From Ancylostoma caninum (taxonomy: Eukaryota; Nematoda; Chromadorea; Rhabditida; Ancylostomatidae), in contig JBAJFG010000593.1 of NCBI GenBank assembly GCA_037903475.1, positions 62,001 to 126,000 of the forward strand: a DNA stretch of 64,000 nt. Direction: 5' to 3'. The first letter of the stretch is position 1, and the number at the start of each line of letters is the position of its first letter. The position numbers were made by a program, and so were the translations under genes. Below the pieces are notes generated by a model that was given only the letters and a program-made list of their open reading frames with translations, was not told where the DNA came from and made no database searches. Shown here one piece after another: positions 24,401 through 32,100 of this stretch.

Positions 24401-25424
24401 CCTCACATGTCCCACAATTCGTTAACTACAGCGAATCTTTCTTTCTTCATTAGTGCTTTTTTCTTCAGTGTCTCCCAGAGGGGAGGGCGCACGTGATGCA
24501 GCTGACAAGAGGCTCGCTGTCATTAGCATGGTGGGTGGTTCGATCGCGCCTCTATCCAACCAAGATATCAATCTCTTCAGGATCGGTAAATTGGTACCAC
24601 AGAGGTTTGCGATTACATAGCGTGAAATTGGAACACCTGATGGCCCCCGCAAGTCACTGCATAGGGGACATATGCGCTCAGCACCTCCAAGAATCTTAGC
24701 TGAAGTCGAATGCGTGGCGTATACACAAACAGGATTGATTACCCCTTTTTTATCCGCTGTTCTCCCAAAGTAACTAAGATGCACAGGGATAGAAAGCCCG
24801 CTCTAAATAAAGACCACTCTCGGTTACAAATTGACTGGAGTAAACCACTATGTACTCAGCAATAGTTTTTGTGACCTGAATAACTCCAGAGTAAGCTGGT
24901 TGAATGCTTGACGGGTAGCTGCAGGCATAGCTCTTCAATGTTCCATCTCTGTCTGTGAAGAAGTAGTGCAGATGGTCAGTTTCGTAGAGGAGATCAACTG
25001 CCTGGAAACTCAAAAGTGATGAAAATTTACCATGCACGCTGCAGATTTGAATTTTGCACACTTGCTAAATCGAGTTCGAAGAATAAGTCCTGATTTCTAT
25101 GGATAATTAAAAATAAATTGAACGAAATAATAGAAAAATAAAAATAAAAAATAAATAGAGAAGATAGGCAAAATTCATATAGTTTTTTGTGGACCAAAAG
25201 CATCACTGACAGTACTATGACAGCTAGATCCATAAGATTATTAGATTAGATTATCCACAAAAGTTTAAGGACATGGGGGGGGGGGGGAACTGAACAATTC
25301 TGGAGTAAAAAAAGGAGAAATGGTAAGCATCCAGCAAACATAAAAACAATGAGAAAATCCAACGCACATTTGCCACTTCCTCTTTGAATTTCTCCTCGGA
25401 AACAGGGTGACAGCTGGTAAGGGT
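279..25424 (-). CDS. Trehalose-6-phosphate phosphatase-type HAD domain (TPS/GOB-1 family), nine exons, N-terminus not found
   Basis: Nine minus-strand exons join in phase: 25424-~25366, 25001-24876, 15224-15158, 15061-14925, 7742-7620, 7515-7393, 3085-3008, 2935-2810 and 407-279 (stop TAA). Nearly all have TTTCAG-like acceptors and GT donors. The product carries HAD motif I FFTDRDGTLKSY, then SAGREWFIDP, FTWVGSGLQKHYGH and AHQDIYGS of the cap, the lysine motif HFNKGHGIRM, motif IV VCGDSSTDLPML, and a C-terminus with FVSCPEVLLGAMAQ. In nematodes this domain hydrolyses trehalose-6-phosphate to trehalose and also forms the C-terminal part of TPS-1/TPS-2-type synthases. All catalytic aspartates are present, so an active phosphatase is plausible. 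Introns reach about 10 kb and are filled with transposons. I did not find the glycosyltransferase family 20 half; it may lie upstream, beyond the ARL3 gene, or be absent. Family is secure; synthase fusion versus stand-alone phosphatase is not. Confidence 0.85.
879..985 (+). repeat. Repeat related to the MITE at 36231-36540
   Basis: The unit runs from TAGTGGAGTCGTTTTGACAG to GGTCAAACAGTTGACCCAC. It matches 36231-36338 closely, including the core with CGCAGCGCG. Confidence 0.6.
1927..2755 (-). mobile_element. Non-autonomous Helitron with internal tandem modules
   Basis: Read on the minus strand, it starts TCTGTATATATAAAAGTGAA and ends with the hairpin CCCGAGCGAAGCCGGG followed shortly by CTAG. 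The base before the 5' TC is A and the base after CTAG is T, the Helitron target. The inside holds about four degenerate ~115-bp modules containing GAATATGACAACCATTTT and ATTGATTTATTGATTTTAT. These create the repeated YAEYEYDNHFA reading frame, which I treat as non-coding. There is no Rep/helicase. It lies in the last intron of the trehalose-phosphatase gene. Confidence 0.8.
2810..2935 (-). CDS. TPP-domain exon 8 (HAD motif IV)
   Basis: This 126-bp exon (42 codons, phase 0 to 0) has acceptor TTGTTCAG and donor GTAATC. It encodes EGNILVCGDSSTDLPMLQEC and VYTIWVTTDEKL. GDSSTDLPM is the Mg-binding HAD motif IV. Confidence 0.88.
3008..3085 (-). CDS. TPP-domain exon 7 (catalytic lysine region)
   Basis: This 78-bp exon (26 codons) has acceptor TTTACAG and donor GTAAGA. 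It encodes GKGTGQHFNKGHGIRMLCEK; the FNKG lysine is the HAD motif III position. Confidence 0.85.
3353..4095. repeat. Long foldback element with a tRNA-like segment
   Basis: The left arm (about 3353-3680) and right arm (about 3735-4095) are diverged reverse complements. Both carry GGAGGTGC..GCTCGCAGAT, AGGTGCT, AGAAATCC and the stretch around GGTTAGAAGACAAT. The centre is a short loop near 3690-3735. The right arm contains tRNA promoter boxes on the minus strand. Confidence 0.7.
3823..3893 (-). pseudogene. tRNA-derived sequence (Ser/Leu-like A and B boxes)
   Basis: On the minus strand it starts GGAGGGGTAGCCGAGTGG (A box GTAGCCGAGTGG). About 30 bases on it has GAGGGTTTGAACCCC (B box). I could not make a clean cloverleaf anticodon arm, and it sits inside a foldback repeat. 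It is therefore called a tRNA-derived SINE or relic, not a functional tRNA. Confidence 0.5.
4221..4384. mobile_element. Palindromic MITE, CAGTGCCGTAGATC family, copy 1
   Basis: The left end AGTGCCGTAGATCC mirrors the right end GGATCACAGCACTGT. The body is almost wholly palindromic, with CCTGAGATCACA on the left and TGTGATCTCAGGCGGTGCG on the right. Other copies are at 5829-5996 and 27410-27576. Confidence 0.75.
4471..5636. mobile_element. Non-autonomous hAT-type DNA transposon
   Basis: The termini CAGGGCTGTGCGTTA and TAACGCACAGCCCTG are exact reverse complements. They are flanked by a perfect 8-bp duplication TGCGTGAC (4463-4470 and 5637-5644). The subterminal ~80 bp at both ends are rich in AACGAATTAACG and contain CGTAACGGCCATTTTTGGCC. 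Short open frames inside (5078-4749 minus, 5110-5352 plus) show no transposase motif that I recognise. The 8-bp duplication and CAGGG ends fit hAT. It is in the intron between TPP exons 7 and 6. Confidence 0.88.
5829..5996. mobile_element. Palindromic MITE, CAGTGCCGTAGATC family, copy 2
   Basis: It starts CAGTGCCGTAGATCCGCCTC at 5832 and ends in GATCTACGGCACTA, with TA on both sides. The TA flanks suggest a Tc1/mariner-type target. Confidence 0.8.
6579..6795. mobile_element. TTAA-flanked MITE, CACCCACG subfamily
   Basis: The terminal inverted repeat TTAAAGGCAGCACCCACGA mirrors TCGTGGGTGCTGCCTTTAA. The ends are shared with the large AGGCAG family, but the interior is different and A/T rich. 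Confidence 0.8.
7393..7515 (-). CDS. TPP-domain exon 6
   Basis: This 123-bp exon (41 codons) has acceptor TTTTCAG and donor GTACCG. It encodes VNSLLSEQLFEEINRIVILV and DPDGNILDV, part of the cap domain. It joins exon 7 in phase 0. Confidence 0.82.
7620..7742 (-). CDS. TPP-domain exon 5
   Basis: This 123-bp exon (41 codons) has acceptor TTTCAG and donor GTGAGT. It encodes VFEQVSRLLERKEFRVFTWV followed by GSGLQKHYGHLTIAHQDIYG. VGSGLQK and AHQD are typical of the nematode trehalose-phosphatase cap. Confidence 0.85.
8078..9912. pseudogene. Inverted pair of degenerate Penelope-like (?) retroelement fragments
   Basis: The left arm 8078-8545 (minus sense) and right arm 9462-9912 (plus sense) are reverse complements with many substitutions. 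Translating the right arm gives ALLGAAIAEWRHRKTHCIIS near its start and VVDKALYGVHRFAHRLRW near its end, the latter after VGPSFAL. Stops and frameshifts interrupt both copies. The GPSF...YGVHRFA pattern resembles Penelope-like or related reverse-transcriptase ORFs, a tentative call from memory of the family. The spacer holds a CAGTG-type MITE. Confidence 0.45.
8698..8959. mobile_element. CAGTGGCGGACGCAG-family MITE, copy 1
   Basis: The ends CAGTGCTGGACGCAG and CTGCGTCCGCCACTG are imperfect inverted repeats, flanked by GTGAGATC and GTGAGGTC (8-bp duplication, one change). The interior is A/T rich and ends in CCAAAACGGCGGAGACCCC. The 8-bp duplication suggests hAT mobilisation. Confidence 0.82.
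10112..11176 (+). mobile_element. Non-autonomous Helitron, complete ends
   Basis: It starts TCTATATATATAAAAGTGAA, preceded by A, and runs through a GTTTGTGTGT microsatellite. It holds five or six ~115-bp modules (TGGGGTACCTCAATGCGCTG ... GATTTATTGATTTTATTGAT). It ends with hairpin CCCGAGCGAAGTCGGG and CTAG at 11173-11176, followed by T. That is the full set of Helitron end signals without any encoded Rep/helicase. Confidence 0.85.
11416..14512. repeat. Foldback with ~340-bp arms enclosing an RTE pseudogene
   Basis: Arm 11416-11753 and arm 14172-14512 are diverged inverted copies. They begin GTCAACCTTTTATTTGGCTA and GTCAACTTTTTATTTGATTA (reverse strand) and keep GGTGGCTGT, TTCGTGATACTG, TGGTCAAGCA and TAGTGGTCTTTCAAGGTG. 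The interior is an RTE reverse-transcriptase fragment. Whether the arms formed one transposon with a captured RTE, or an RTE landed in a foldback, is not resolved. Confidence 0.75.
11958..13750 (+). pseudogene. 5'-truncated RTE-clade retrotransposon (reverse transcriptase, C-terminus broken)
   Basis: A 471-codon open frame (12041-13456) covers a reverse-transcriptase domain: GNYRPICLLSVVYKLFTRVI, QAGFRKGFSTIDHIH, FIDLKKAFDSVE, VRQGDTMSPKLFS and the catalytic LHFADDIVLI. It is followed by the TWALRK and SNYVYLGREVN connection region. An in-frame TAG at about 13456 ends it early. The frame resumes at 13484-13750 with IRWTGHVMRFNDNRW and GRPPTGWSDFF, the normal RTE C-terminus. There is no apurinic endonuclease domain. 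It is about 50% similar by eye to the intact RTE at 15678-18834, so it is a different RTE lineage. Confidence 0.88.
14925..15061 (-). CDS. TPP-domain exon 4
   Basis: The exon has acceptor TGCTTAG and donor GTTAGC, and completes the glycine codon split with exon 3. It encodes VLDVSTIPPGYYYYGASAGR followed by EWFIDPTNKFKDTSIPE. ASAGREWFID is a strong family signature. Confidence 0.88.
15158..15224 (-). CDS. TPP-domain exon 3
   Basis: This 67-bp exon has acceptor TTTCAG, donor GTGAAG and ends in phase 1. It encodes AQFARRCAQTCCILTTAPMM, where the TTAP stretch is HAD motif II (threonine). A 96-bp intron separates it from exon 4. Confidence 0.85.
15786..15956 (+). CDS. RTE ORF1 (short overlapping frame)
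   Basis: ATG at 15786 opens a 56-codon frame (MGGSAPSPSTAKPGVT...) ending in TAG at 15954-15956. It overlaps the start of the ORF2 frame, which is open from 15806. C. elegans RTE-1 also has a tiny ORF1 overlapping ORF2. The product has no recognisable domain: it is Pro/Ser rich with a CRLCLPS stretch. The call rests on position only. Confidence 0.5.
   Translation: MGGSAPSPSTAKPGVTRPQSSLPQLHPLALVPCRLCLPSQVALDPHTAKGEEISGP
15806..18817 (+). CDS. RTE ORF2: apurinic endonuclease plus reverse transcriptase
   Basis: This is one uninterrupted frame. Numbering from the GTG at 15890 (975 codons), the APE endonuclease comes first: CTYNCRSVSS, GLSETK (catalytic Glu), VMGDFNARIG near residue 175, HELDHIL and GSDHRLL near 265. 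The reverse transcriptase follows: ENYRPITLLPVLYKVFTR, FVDYKKAFDSLE, VRQGDPVSPNLFS and catalytic LRFADDIVLI near 706. It ends with a YIYLGRLLNM connection and a C-terminal YAGHLMRCSDGRWSS region. There is no stop or frameshift, so the protein looks functional. No ATG precedes the endonuclease: the frame opens at 15806 after TAG, and the first in-frame Met is inside the endonuclease. ORF2 translation probably depends on ORF1 or a non-AUG start. Function is nicking of target DNA and target-primed reverse transcription in the nucleus. Confidence 0.92.
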   Translation, partial: PQHGEARSNQATIIAPTTSSTRLSPLQAVPAQSGSAGSAHSQRRRNLRAIGYHRKRTRVSHLIACTYNCRSVSSTTQLSVLIEEAQRIKYDVIGLSETKRKEPLTCTWNNGAAVFLGARKTGSTSGGVGFIVAPNFARNITSAAFHGHRLGVLTASLSKDIDVSVIQAYAPTADRDEEEHDEFYSDLSDLIRSQKSTYVVVMGDFNARIGPRKVGEVFIGPNSAEQRNEAGERLANFCETHHLFHGNSQFVKNIAKRWTYVSPNGQHYHELDHILCNKRVITDVGVVPSFNTGSDHRLLRARLHFDRGQVRLARIRLRRPRPTILDEEMVRVTAAKEAFEMVDDLNEDYTHLVETIVKIRNECRAAAPNHATGRISSSTRALLERRRHMDRQGNQVEYAVLNRLCRQRLAEDHVNFVRNRLLDAAHSKRSLKVERRALAEHRLSIPCLKAPDGSRCTSRPGMKNIMKNFYSALFRSASGQTTVLSPGDEVLPFLPSEVRHAIEMMPRGKAPGSDGITVELLQTCGPTLYAALARRFSRYLAKCEVSVAWKRSSTILLFKKKDKENLENYRPITLLPVLYKVFTRCLLTRIRKTLDKAQPVEQAGFRRKFSTLDHIITCCRLIEAAREYQEPLVLTFVDYKKAFDSLEPEKVWKALEEQGVESRYIKVLCECYSGCTTVFRPFLNDIEVPVEKGVRQGDPVSPNLFSACLESVIRNCDWSTLGVLIDGKRLNHLRFADDIVLITRSPDDASEMLRLLDEEGRRTGLSINTTKTKVMRSAFSSQQSVFLQGVPLEDVSEYIYLGRLLNMENDIKPEIARRRRAGWAAYNSTKSVLENTKDQKLRADLFNSAVLPALCYASETWALTKIAETQLRSAQVSLERRMLGLSLRQQRERRLQNSDIRAMTMVHDAVLHADESKHRYAGHLMRCSDGRWSSAVLRWYPRDRKRPRGRPPIRWYDSLAYRNNSGASGSVKVHWSTKAQDRSVWKRSWDPRKANRRAEERVA
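18971..19226. mobile_element. CAGTGGCGGACGCAG-family MITE, copy 2
   Basis: The left end CAGCGCCGGACGCAG and right end GCGTCAGCCACTG are flanked by GCTAAGGC and GATAAGGC (8-bp duplication, one change). The orientation is opposite to copy 1. It sits inside the TTAA element 15582-19650. Confidence 0.78.
19767..20180. mobile_element. TTAA/AGGCAG element, complete copy
   Basis: The inverted ends TTAAAGGCAGGGGGCCACCT and AGGTGGACCCCTGCCTTTAA enclose about 410 bp. The interior has the family features GGATCGCTCCAAGCTGTGCT, GCCTGCCACGGC and a CGATAAGATCAACGGCTT stretch. No coding sequence is seen. Confidence 0.85.
20732..20879. repeat. TTCGAA-rich element, copy 1
   Basis: It starts TAGAGTTTTACGTTCGAAAA and ends TTCGATTCGGTCAAAACTCTA, imperfect inverted ends around repeated TTCGAAT units. 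It is related to 34681-34925 and 35945-36205. Confidence 0.7.
20926..20972 (+). other. G-run tract, quadruplex-prone
   Basis: At least eight runs of three or more G occur within about 47 bases (GGGGAGGG, GGGAGGGGG, GGGAGGGAGGGGGG, GGGGAGGGG). This exceeds the G3 x4 rule for an intramolecular quadruplex. Confidence 0.7.
21077..21673. mobile_element. TIR element with CTTGTTACTCAGAC ends
   Basis: CTTGTTACTCAGACAA at 21077 mirrors TTGTCTGAGTAACAAG at 21673. Near both ends are CGCGCGCGCC and CGCTGGGCGCG stretches. The inside is about 600 bp with repeated CGCTGGGCGCG and no transposase frame. Confidence 0.65.
22507..22673. repeat. Near-perfect palindrome
   Basis: The halves meet near 22595. AACCGTCTTCG ... 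ACCGTCATTAATGGTCAAAA is mirrored by TTTTGACCATTAATGACGGT ... CGAAGACGGTTTCTC. The outer flanks AAAGTGGCA and TGCCACTTT also pair. It would form a long hairpin. Confidence 0.8.
23440..24030. repeat. Direct repeats with ACTGTAG motifs
   Basis: Three or four degenerate ~120-bp units repeat a pattern of GCTGAACACGAA, CATCCATTTTGTACCGTAG, CTGTAGGCATACTGTAGATG and TTCACCAAATTCAG. The first part resembles the internal modules of the Helitron copies. Confidence 0.6.
24876..25001 (-). CDS. TPP-domain exon 2 (HAD motif I)
   Basis: This 126-bp exon has acceptor TTTCCAG and donor GTCACA. It encodes AVDLLYETDHLHYFFTDRDG followed by TLKSYACSYPSSIQPAYSGV. DRDGT is the nucleophile motif DxDxT. The next exon is 9.7 kb away, across an intron filled with RTE and MITE insertions. 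Confidence 0.88.
25366..25424 (-). CDS. TPP-domain exon 1 as seen (linker before HAD core)
   Basis: After acceptor CATTTCAG the exon encodes TLTSCHPVSEEKFKEEVAN. The donor is probably GTGCGT just below, which joins exon 2 in phase 0. An in-frame ATG sits seven codons before the acceptor site, so an internal start is conceivable, but a splice acceptor fits better. The left edge is approximate. Confidence 0.6.
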
Positions 25425-25932
25425 CTGAAATGAAAGCGGCTTCATGTCTTCAAAGTTACGTCAAAAGATATGAAAATCTTATAAAGCTTAATTCTGAAAT
25501 TTGAGATAACAGTTCTGTTGCTCGAAACAATAAATATAGTTTGTTCGTGTGAAAGGTGCACTCCATGTACCAGTCGCTCAGCAGCTGTATTCGTTTGGAG
25601 CAAGATGAAAATCCTATCAGTTGCTGGGCTTGGTGAGGATGCGTGTGACGAGCCTAGCACCTCGCTCCATTACGATGGCAGACCCGTAACGGACCGGTGC
25701 GAGGGGTGCAAAGTCTAACAGACTGTACTATACTGCAGACTTATTAATGTTGAGGATAGAAAACATAGAAATTCGTCTAAAAAGATTTATTTGCCGCATA
25801 TGGCTACAATGATTATTTTGATTCGATCGTCTAATAGACTGTACTATATATCTGCAGACTGGTTGATATTGAGGATATGATTACACAGAAATTCGTCCAA
25901 AAAGATTTATTTGCTATATACGGCTTCAATAT

Positions 25933-26125
25933 TTATTTTGATTTGATCGTTTCGGCCACCCATTTGATGCCTTCTGAGACGCCTTCATTTGTTAATGCTG
26001 AGCATCCTTGGATTTGCCAAACTCTATCACGGATCTCGGTGAGTTTAAGTCGCTTTGATATTTCCGACGCTGGAGCAGATGACACCAGATCTTGTTTGTT
26101 GGCGAATATCAACACTGGAACGCGG
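25933..26125 (-). CDS. arl-3: ARL3 exon 2 (last)
   Basis: It contains G4 (NKQD) and G5 (CSAL) motifs and a C-terminus of [12 protein letters not shown] before the stop. The acceptor is ATTTCAG at 26131-26126. Confidence 0.92.
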
Positions 26126-29100
26126 CTGAAATAGAGGTCGATTGAGATCATGTCTGCATTATTTCAAAGCTGTTATTATTCTGATTGTAAGGACCATTAT
26201 AGGACCATGAAAGGCGAACAAAAATCCGAATAGAAAAAAATTTGCGGAAGTTCCTGTGTTGCTCGTTCATTCAAAATCAGTTGCGCAGAATTTCAAAAAA
26301 CATTAGTGGCAGGGCGCATCAAATCATCAGTAGCTGGGAATTACCCACTTCAGTCAGACTCAACAATAAGCTACTAAGTTCCTTCATATCAAAGGCAGCG
26401 GCCCACCTCGTTTCGCGAATTGGAGCTACTAACATACCTTCTGCCCATGTTGATGCCAGTAATGTACACTAACAGGCTCGAAAGCGACGAAAACCTCGTT
26501 TTCGAAAGGGTCGAAGTGGCTACATTTTTGGAGCCCGGAGGCGGATCGCTCCAAGCTGTGCTGGCAGCCTGCCACGGCTGCAGCGTTGGCCAATGAGTCT
26601 TGACGTGTTCAATCGATGAAATCAACGGCTTCACACGTCCACTCGGGTTAGCAAACCGATACAGACCCCTTCCCGGAAGAAGGGTTTATAGACGATTTTG
26701 AGACAATTTATGTATACAGCTGGAATCAGAGTGTCGAGTAGATGCAGAATCTGCTGTTAGCTCAACCACGATAATGAGGTGGGCCCCTGCCGTTAATATG
26801 CTTTCGGGAAAAGTTGGAAGGTGAGGTCACTACCATCTGCCACTTGCGGAGACCAAAATGTTTTTACAGTTGATTGTGTGAACTGTTCGTGACGATTCAG
26901 TTAAAGGAAGTGTGCCACCTCGTTTTCGTGTCTGAGGTTTTAGTGGATTCTGAATCTCCTCAATGCGCTGAATCCAGCGCTATACATGAAATGCTACAAA
27001 ACGAGTATCTAGAACCTATTTTTTATTTTTAATTATTTTTAAAATTATATTATATTTATTTTTAAAATTTTTACGGTACGGGATTTGAAACAGTTTGTCG
27101 AGCCGAGCAAAAATGTGAAGCCGTTGATGTTATCGGTCGGACACGACAAGACGTGTGGCCAACGCTGCAGCCGTGGAGGGCAGCCAGCACAGTCATGGAT
27201 CGACCCGTCCATGTGACCCGTGAACTACACCTTCGAGCCCTCCGAAAACGGGGTTCTTGTCATATTCATGCGTTTTGACGTACACGACAAGAATCAGCGT
27301 GACCAGAAGGCCTAGAGTCTGCTGATATCTACAACCCATGAAACCATAAAGGCGACACACTGCCTTTAAAGGCAGGGGTCCACCTCATTCCGCCTGTTGG
27401 AAGTATATACAGTGCCCTAGATCCGCCTCGTCCTCAAGCCGCACCGCCTGAGATCACATGTGGCGTCCTGCTGGCAGCATTCCCGCAGCCAAACGGCTGA
27501 GTATCGATCGCCAGCAAGACGCCACGTGTGATCTCAGGCGGTGCGCCTTGAGGACGAGCCGGATCTATGGCACTATACATATCCTAGACCTACCCGTCAT
27601 GTTGATCTTGGTTGTGTATTAGATTGATGCAAAAGAAATGGCGTTTTTCGAGTTGACTCTATTTTCTTTCGCAGCTTCAATGAATGATAACTTCGGCAAA
27701 CCATAGAGGTAATTTGATTAGCAGCGACCATTGCTTATCGTATGAGCAGGTCCCAGATGCTGTACGTCTATACCTCGTGGAACAGCGAAGCCAAGAACAA
27801 CAAGCACCTTGTCTTCATACCGTCATGTTTGAATTTTTTCTTCCGGAGTAAGAGTTTCTGGAGCTGGAAAAAGCAGTAGAAATACTACAATTTTCTTGAA
27901 TAATACGATAACTACAGAAGAGTTTACCAGTTAAATTATGTTAAATTATCAATATTCAAGTCAGCTCTCGGTAGCAAATTTTGGCCGAAATTTGGGTTGC
28001 AGAAAATGGGCTCTTGAGCGCCTTAAAGGCAGGGGGCCACCTCATTCCGTTCTTGAAGTTAAAGACATATCCTAGGCCTTCTGGTCATGTTGATCCCAGT
28101 AATGTACATCAGCAGACTCTAAAGCGACAAAAGCCCCATTTTCGAAGCGGTCGAAATGGCCACATTTTTGGAGCCCGGAGGCGGATCGCTCCAAAAATCC
28201 GATTGCTGTGCTGGCTGACTGCCACGACTTCAGCGGTGGCCCACGAGTCTTGGCGTGTTCAATCGATAAGATCAACGGCTTCACACGTCAACTCGGGTTA
28301 GCAATCTGTTACAGACCCCGTCCAGGAAGACGGGTTCAAAGACTATTTTGAGACAAGTTACCTATACCGCTGGATTCAGCGTGTGGAGGAGATGTAGAAT
28401 CTGCCATTATCTCAACCACGAATATGAGGTGGACCTCTGCCTTTAAGCGTTTTTTCCAGCAGACAGTTCGCGACTCTTTGGAGCCATTATAGCTTTAGGT
28501 GTTGAAGGTGTACTTTTTGCAAAGCAGGTTGGAGAGAACCATCCATCAAGAATGCTAGAAATAACAAGGAAAAAGCTTCAAAATGTGCTCACCCACATTT
28601 CTCCAACAGCGAAGACGTTGCACCAGACCTCACATATGGAGCAAGTACTAACATCATGAACTGATACGAAGAAGGTGTTTTGGACAGCATCGCTTGTAGT
28701 GGGATAGAAAAATCCAGAAAATTTGAAAAATTGAGAACGAGTTTTCTGGATATTTTCAATTATTTCATGTCTGCTACTGCTGGAAAAATCTCTTATACTC
28801 ACAGAATAAAAGAGCTTCCTCCGCTCTACAAGTGCGTTATCATATCTGGATGTAATGCTTTGTCTAAGCGAAATTATATGTTCTTGAAAAAAGTGGCGCC
28901 ATTCCTTCCGCATCAACCTAATACATCAACAGGCACAAAAGCGACAAAAGCCCCATTTTTGAAGGATTCAAACTGGCTACATTTTTGGAGCCCGAGGATG
29001 GATCGCTCCAAAAAACAGATCGCTGTGCTGGCTGCCTGCCACGGCAGCGGTGTTCGCAGACGAGTCTCTGCGTGTTCAATCGATAAGACCAACGGCTTCA

Positions 29101-32100
29101 TATGCCAACTCGGGTTGGCAAACTGTTACGGACCCCCTCCCGGAAAACGGGTTTAAACACCGTTTTGAGACGGATTACCTATACCACTAGGCTCAGCGTG
29201 TCGAGGAGATGCGGAATCTGGCATTACCTCAACCACGAATGTGAGCTGGGCCCCTGCCTTTAAATGTAGCTTTGACGCGAGCAAAAATCTTTGCGAAACT
29301 GACGTTAGAACATTCTAGAACCTGGTAAAGGGCCTGTCAGAAAACGCTCATTGGAGAACGTTCTCATCCTCAACAAGGGAATATTTCCAAGGTATTTCTC
29401 ATGTTCGAGTGTACATTTTGATGTGAAAATGTTATTTGTGAAACGGCCTTCGTTTATGAGAAAACCTGGGACGATTTATTTTTTTTTAATTTCGAAATTG
29501 TTTTCACCCAAAATCTTCCTGAGGTTATTTGGTTTTTGAACCGGAATATCCGTTCTTTATCATAACTCTTTTTCTGTAGGGTTACGATTTTTTATTAATT
29601 TTATTTTCCGTCTGGGTCCCCAAAACGGCGGAGACCCCACTTTTTTTCCTATGCCCCCCTCCCGCCCACTTTCTGCGTCCGCCACTGGTCCAATACGATA
29701 TTTTTCACTCTACAATGGACAAAATCTAATATCACATCTCACGATTTCTCCCACCACCGGCGAGAAAACACATGAAGAATTCGAACTAGTCACCTGCTAT
29801 GGCACGGAAGTGCAGTCTCCCTAGATAATCTGCCCTTTCCAAAAGCGTTTGCTCTGAGGATTAAACAATTTTTATGAGAGTGAAGTCAATTTTTGTCTCC
29901 GAATGAATATCGTAATGAGAAATCTTCTCGAATGAGTACTGAAAATAAGATACATAAGGAAGCGGACATGACTTCCTGTGCAAAAACAGAGCCAAAACGT
30001 TCTCTAGGGCTGCTTCTGGTTTTTTTTTCACTGTTTAGAGAGGGACTGGAACTTATTAGGCTCATCAACTTCCATCCTCAAAGTTCTGAGAAGTATTTGC
30101 CTCATAATACATTTAATGATGGTGGTTAGAATTGAAAAACACCTTCAGCCCGCGTTGGATTTCGACGTATACGCACGAAATTCTGGATCTCATAGCCAAG
30201 GTGGGTGGCTATTCAAGGACTTTAACGTTTTTCTGTTTCCGATACCTTGTACTTTTCGATGCTTAGTGTGCCTCTTGTAAAATTTTACACATTACCACAA
30301 CATGCGTGCCAAGACTACATTAAAAATGTAAAGGAAACTCCAAACGTACGTAGATAAGAGTCGAGATCGCGGCGCGGCTCTCATGGACAGAGACGCAGGC
30401 GCACCCTATGATGAGCTCCCATGACTCTGACCAAGAGAGCCGCGCCGCGGTCCTGACTCTTGACTGCGTCCGTTTGGAGTTCTCTTTAATTGGGTGGTAA
30501 AACTAAGGTTGACTGACGGCCTAGCTGTTCCTAGAAATCATAGTGTTAGGTAATGTTTTGGAAGAAGCTGTACAATTGAACAAATGAACGGCAGAAGATT
30601 GGATGCAATTCCGAAAACTCGAGATATGTTGAAAAACGCGCATCACGCTCTTGTCTCCGTAATTTTGGACCACCCTGTACAGTCCTGTGGATCAGGAGGG
30701 AAGGATCTCCTCGACGATTAGAATCCTCCACGTCGTTCCACGTCGTTACCTCCAGCAGGCAGATCATGGGTTGACATGTTAGAGATGACTGAAGACAACG
30801 TTCGACCGTGATACGCAGTTATGTCTAACATGTTAATTAATGATCTTCTTGTTAGAGATAAGGACGTGGGGGAGCACAAGCGTTGCGGAGATCCTTCCCT
30901 CCTCATCTACAGGACTGTACCTATCAGAATCCTCTCAAATTTTGCGTAAAGGGGTTGTTTCAGGCATTTATCACGACCCCGAAATCAGCATTTTTTCTCA
31001 GTTTCCTAACTTATACCTAGCGTATCCTATAAAAACAGAGCTACGGAACAAAATTGATTCGATATTCGTGTTCACCACTTCAAATAACCTCTCTATGCGA
31101 AATTTGAGAAGATTCCGCGTAATACCTTACCTATCGTATGCCTCTATAAAAACGGGGCTAAGGTACAAAACAGATGTGATATTCGTGTTCAACACCGCAA
31201 ATTACTCCTTTAGGAGAAGTTTGGCCAAATTTCTTTTCTACAGATTTTAAGGCAGAGTGCATACCAAATAGTGCATATCAATATAATGTACATGAAATCT
31301 ACTGCTACTGCAGTGCAAAAAATGAACGAAAATTTTGCTTTGGTCTAAACGTGGGACAACTCTCCAAGACGTATATTGTCGTCAATGTCTTACAGGCATT
31401 GAAACATTCTGTATACACCATGGGATCAGCGTGTCAGAGAAGATCCAGAATTTTATTATAGCCCAGACACAAACATGGGTGGGACTCCTATAAAACTTCA
31501 TTGTCCTCAGAAGTCACCATCCTCGGCCGACTTATCAAACGAGTTTAATCGATAAAGATAGAGAATCGCTTTACCTAACGTGACTGAAGAGAGCGACTAG
31601 GTCTTGGGCAGAAAAGAGAAGTTCGAAGCTTCGAAGAGAATCTCCAAAGTCAGTGTATTGCGATGGGTTGTCCGCGACGTTTCCGCCGCATTAGAATTTC
31701 TTAAAACTAGTCCTTCTTTTTCGATACAATAGCAATTAATAAAACAATAACAACAATAACAGCTATCAATATATTGCCATTTATGAGGTAGCTAGTGTAT
31801 ATTAGGATGTAATCTATGCATCAAGAGTTCATGTGAAATACGCCAATTTAGCCTCTCAACGCTAAGGTAGGGCGCAGGGTTCCCGACGCCGACGACGACG
31901 TCGTGAGCGTCGTCGTTGCGGACGCGAAGCTGCGGCGGTTCATGCGGCGCACTCCTTCCGTTGCAACTCAGGCACTCCCACCAGCCGAGCGGCGGGCGAA
32001 TTCGGGTGACCGGCCGGGCGGCTCGCCAATTCAGGCCGAGCGGCGTACGAAATTCAAAAACCGGCTGAGCGGCACCTCTAAATTTAAATGCCGGCCGAAT

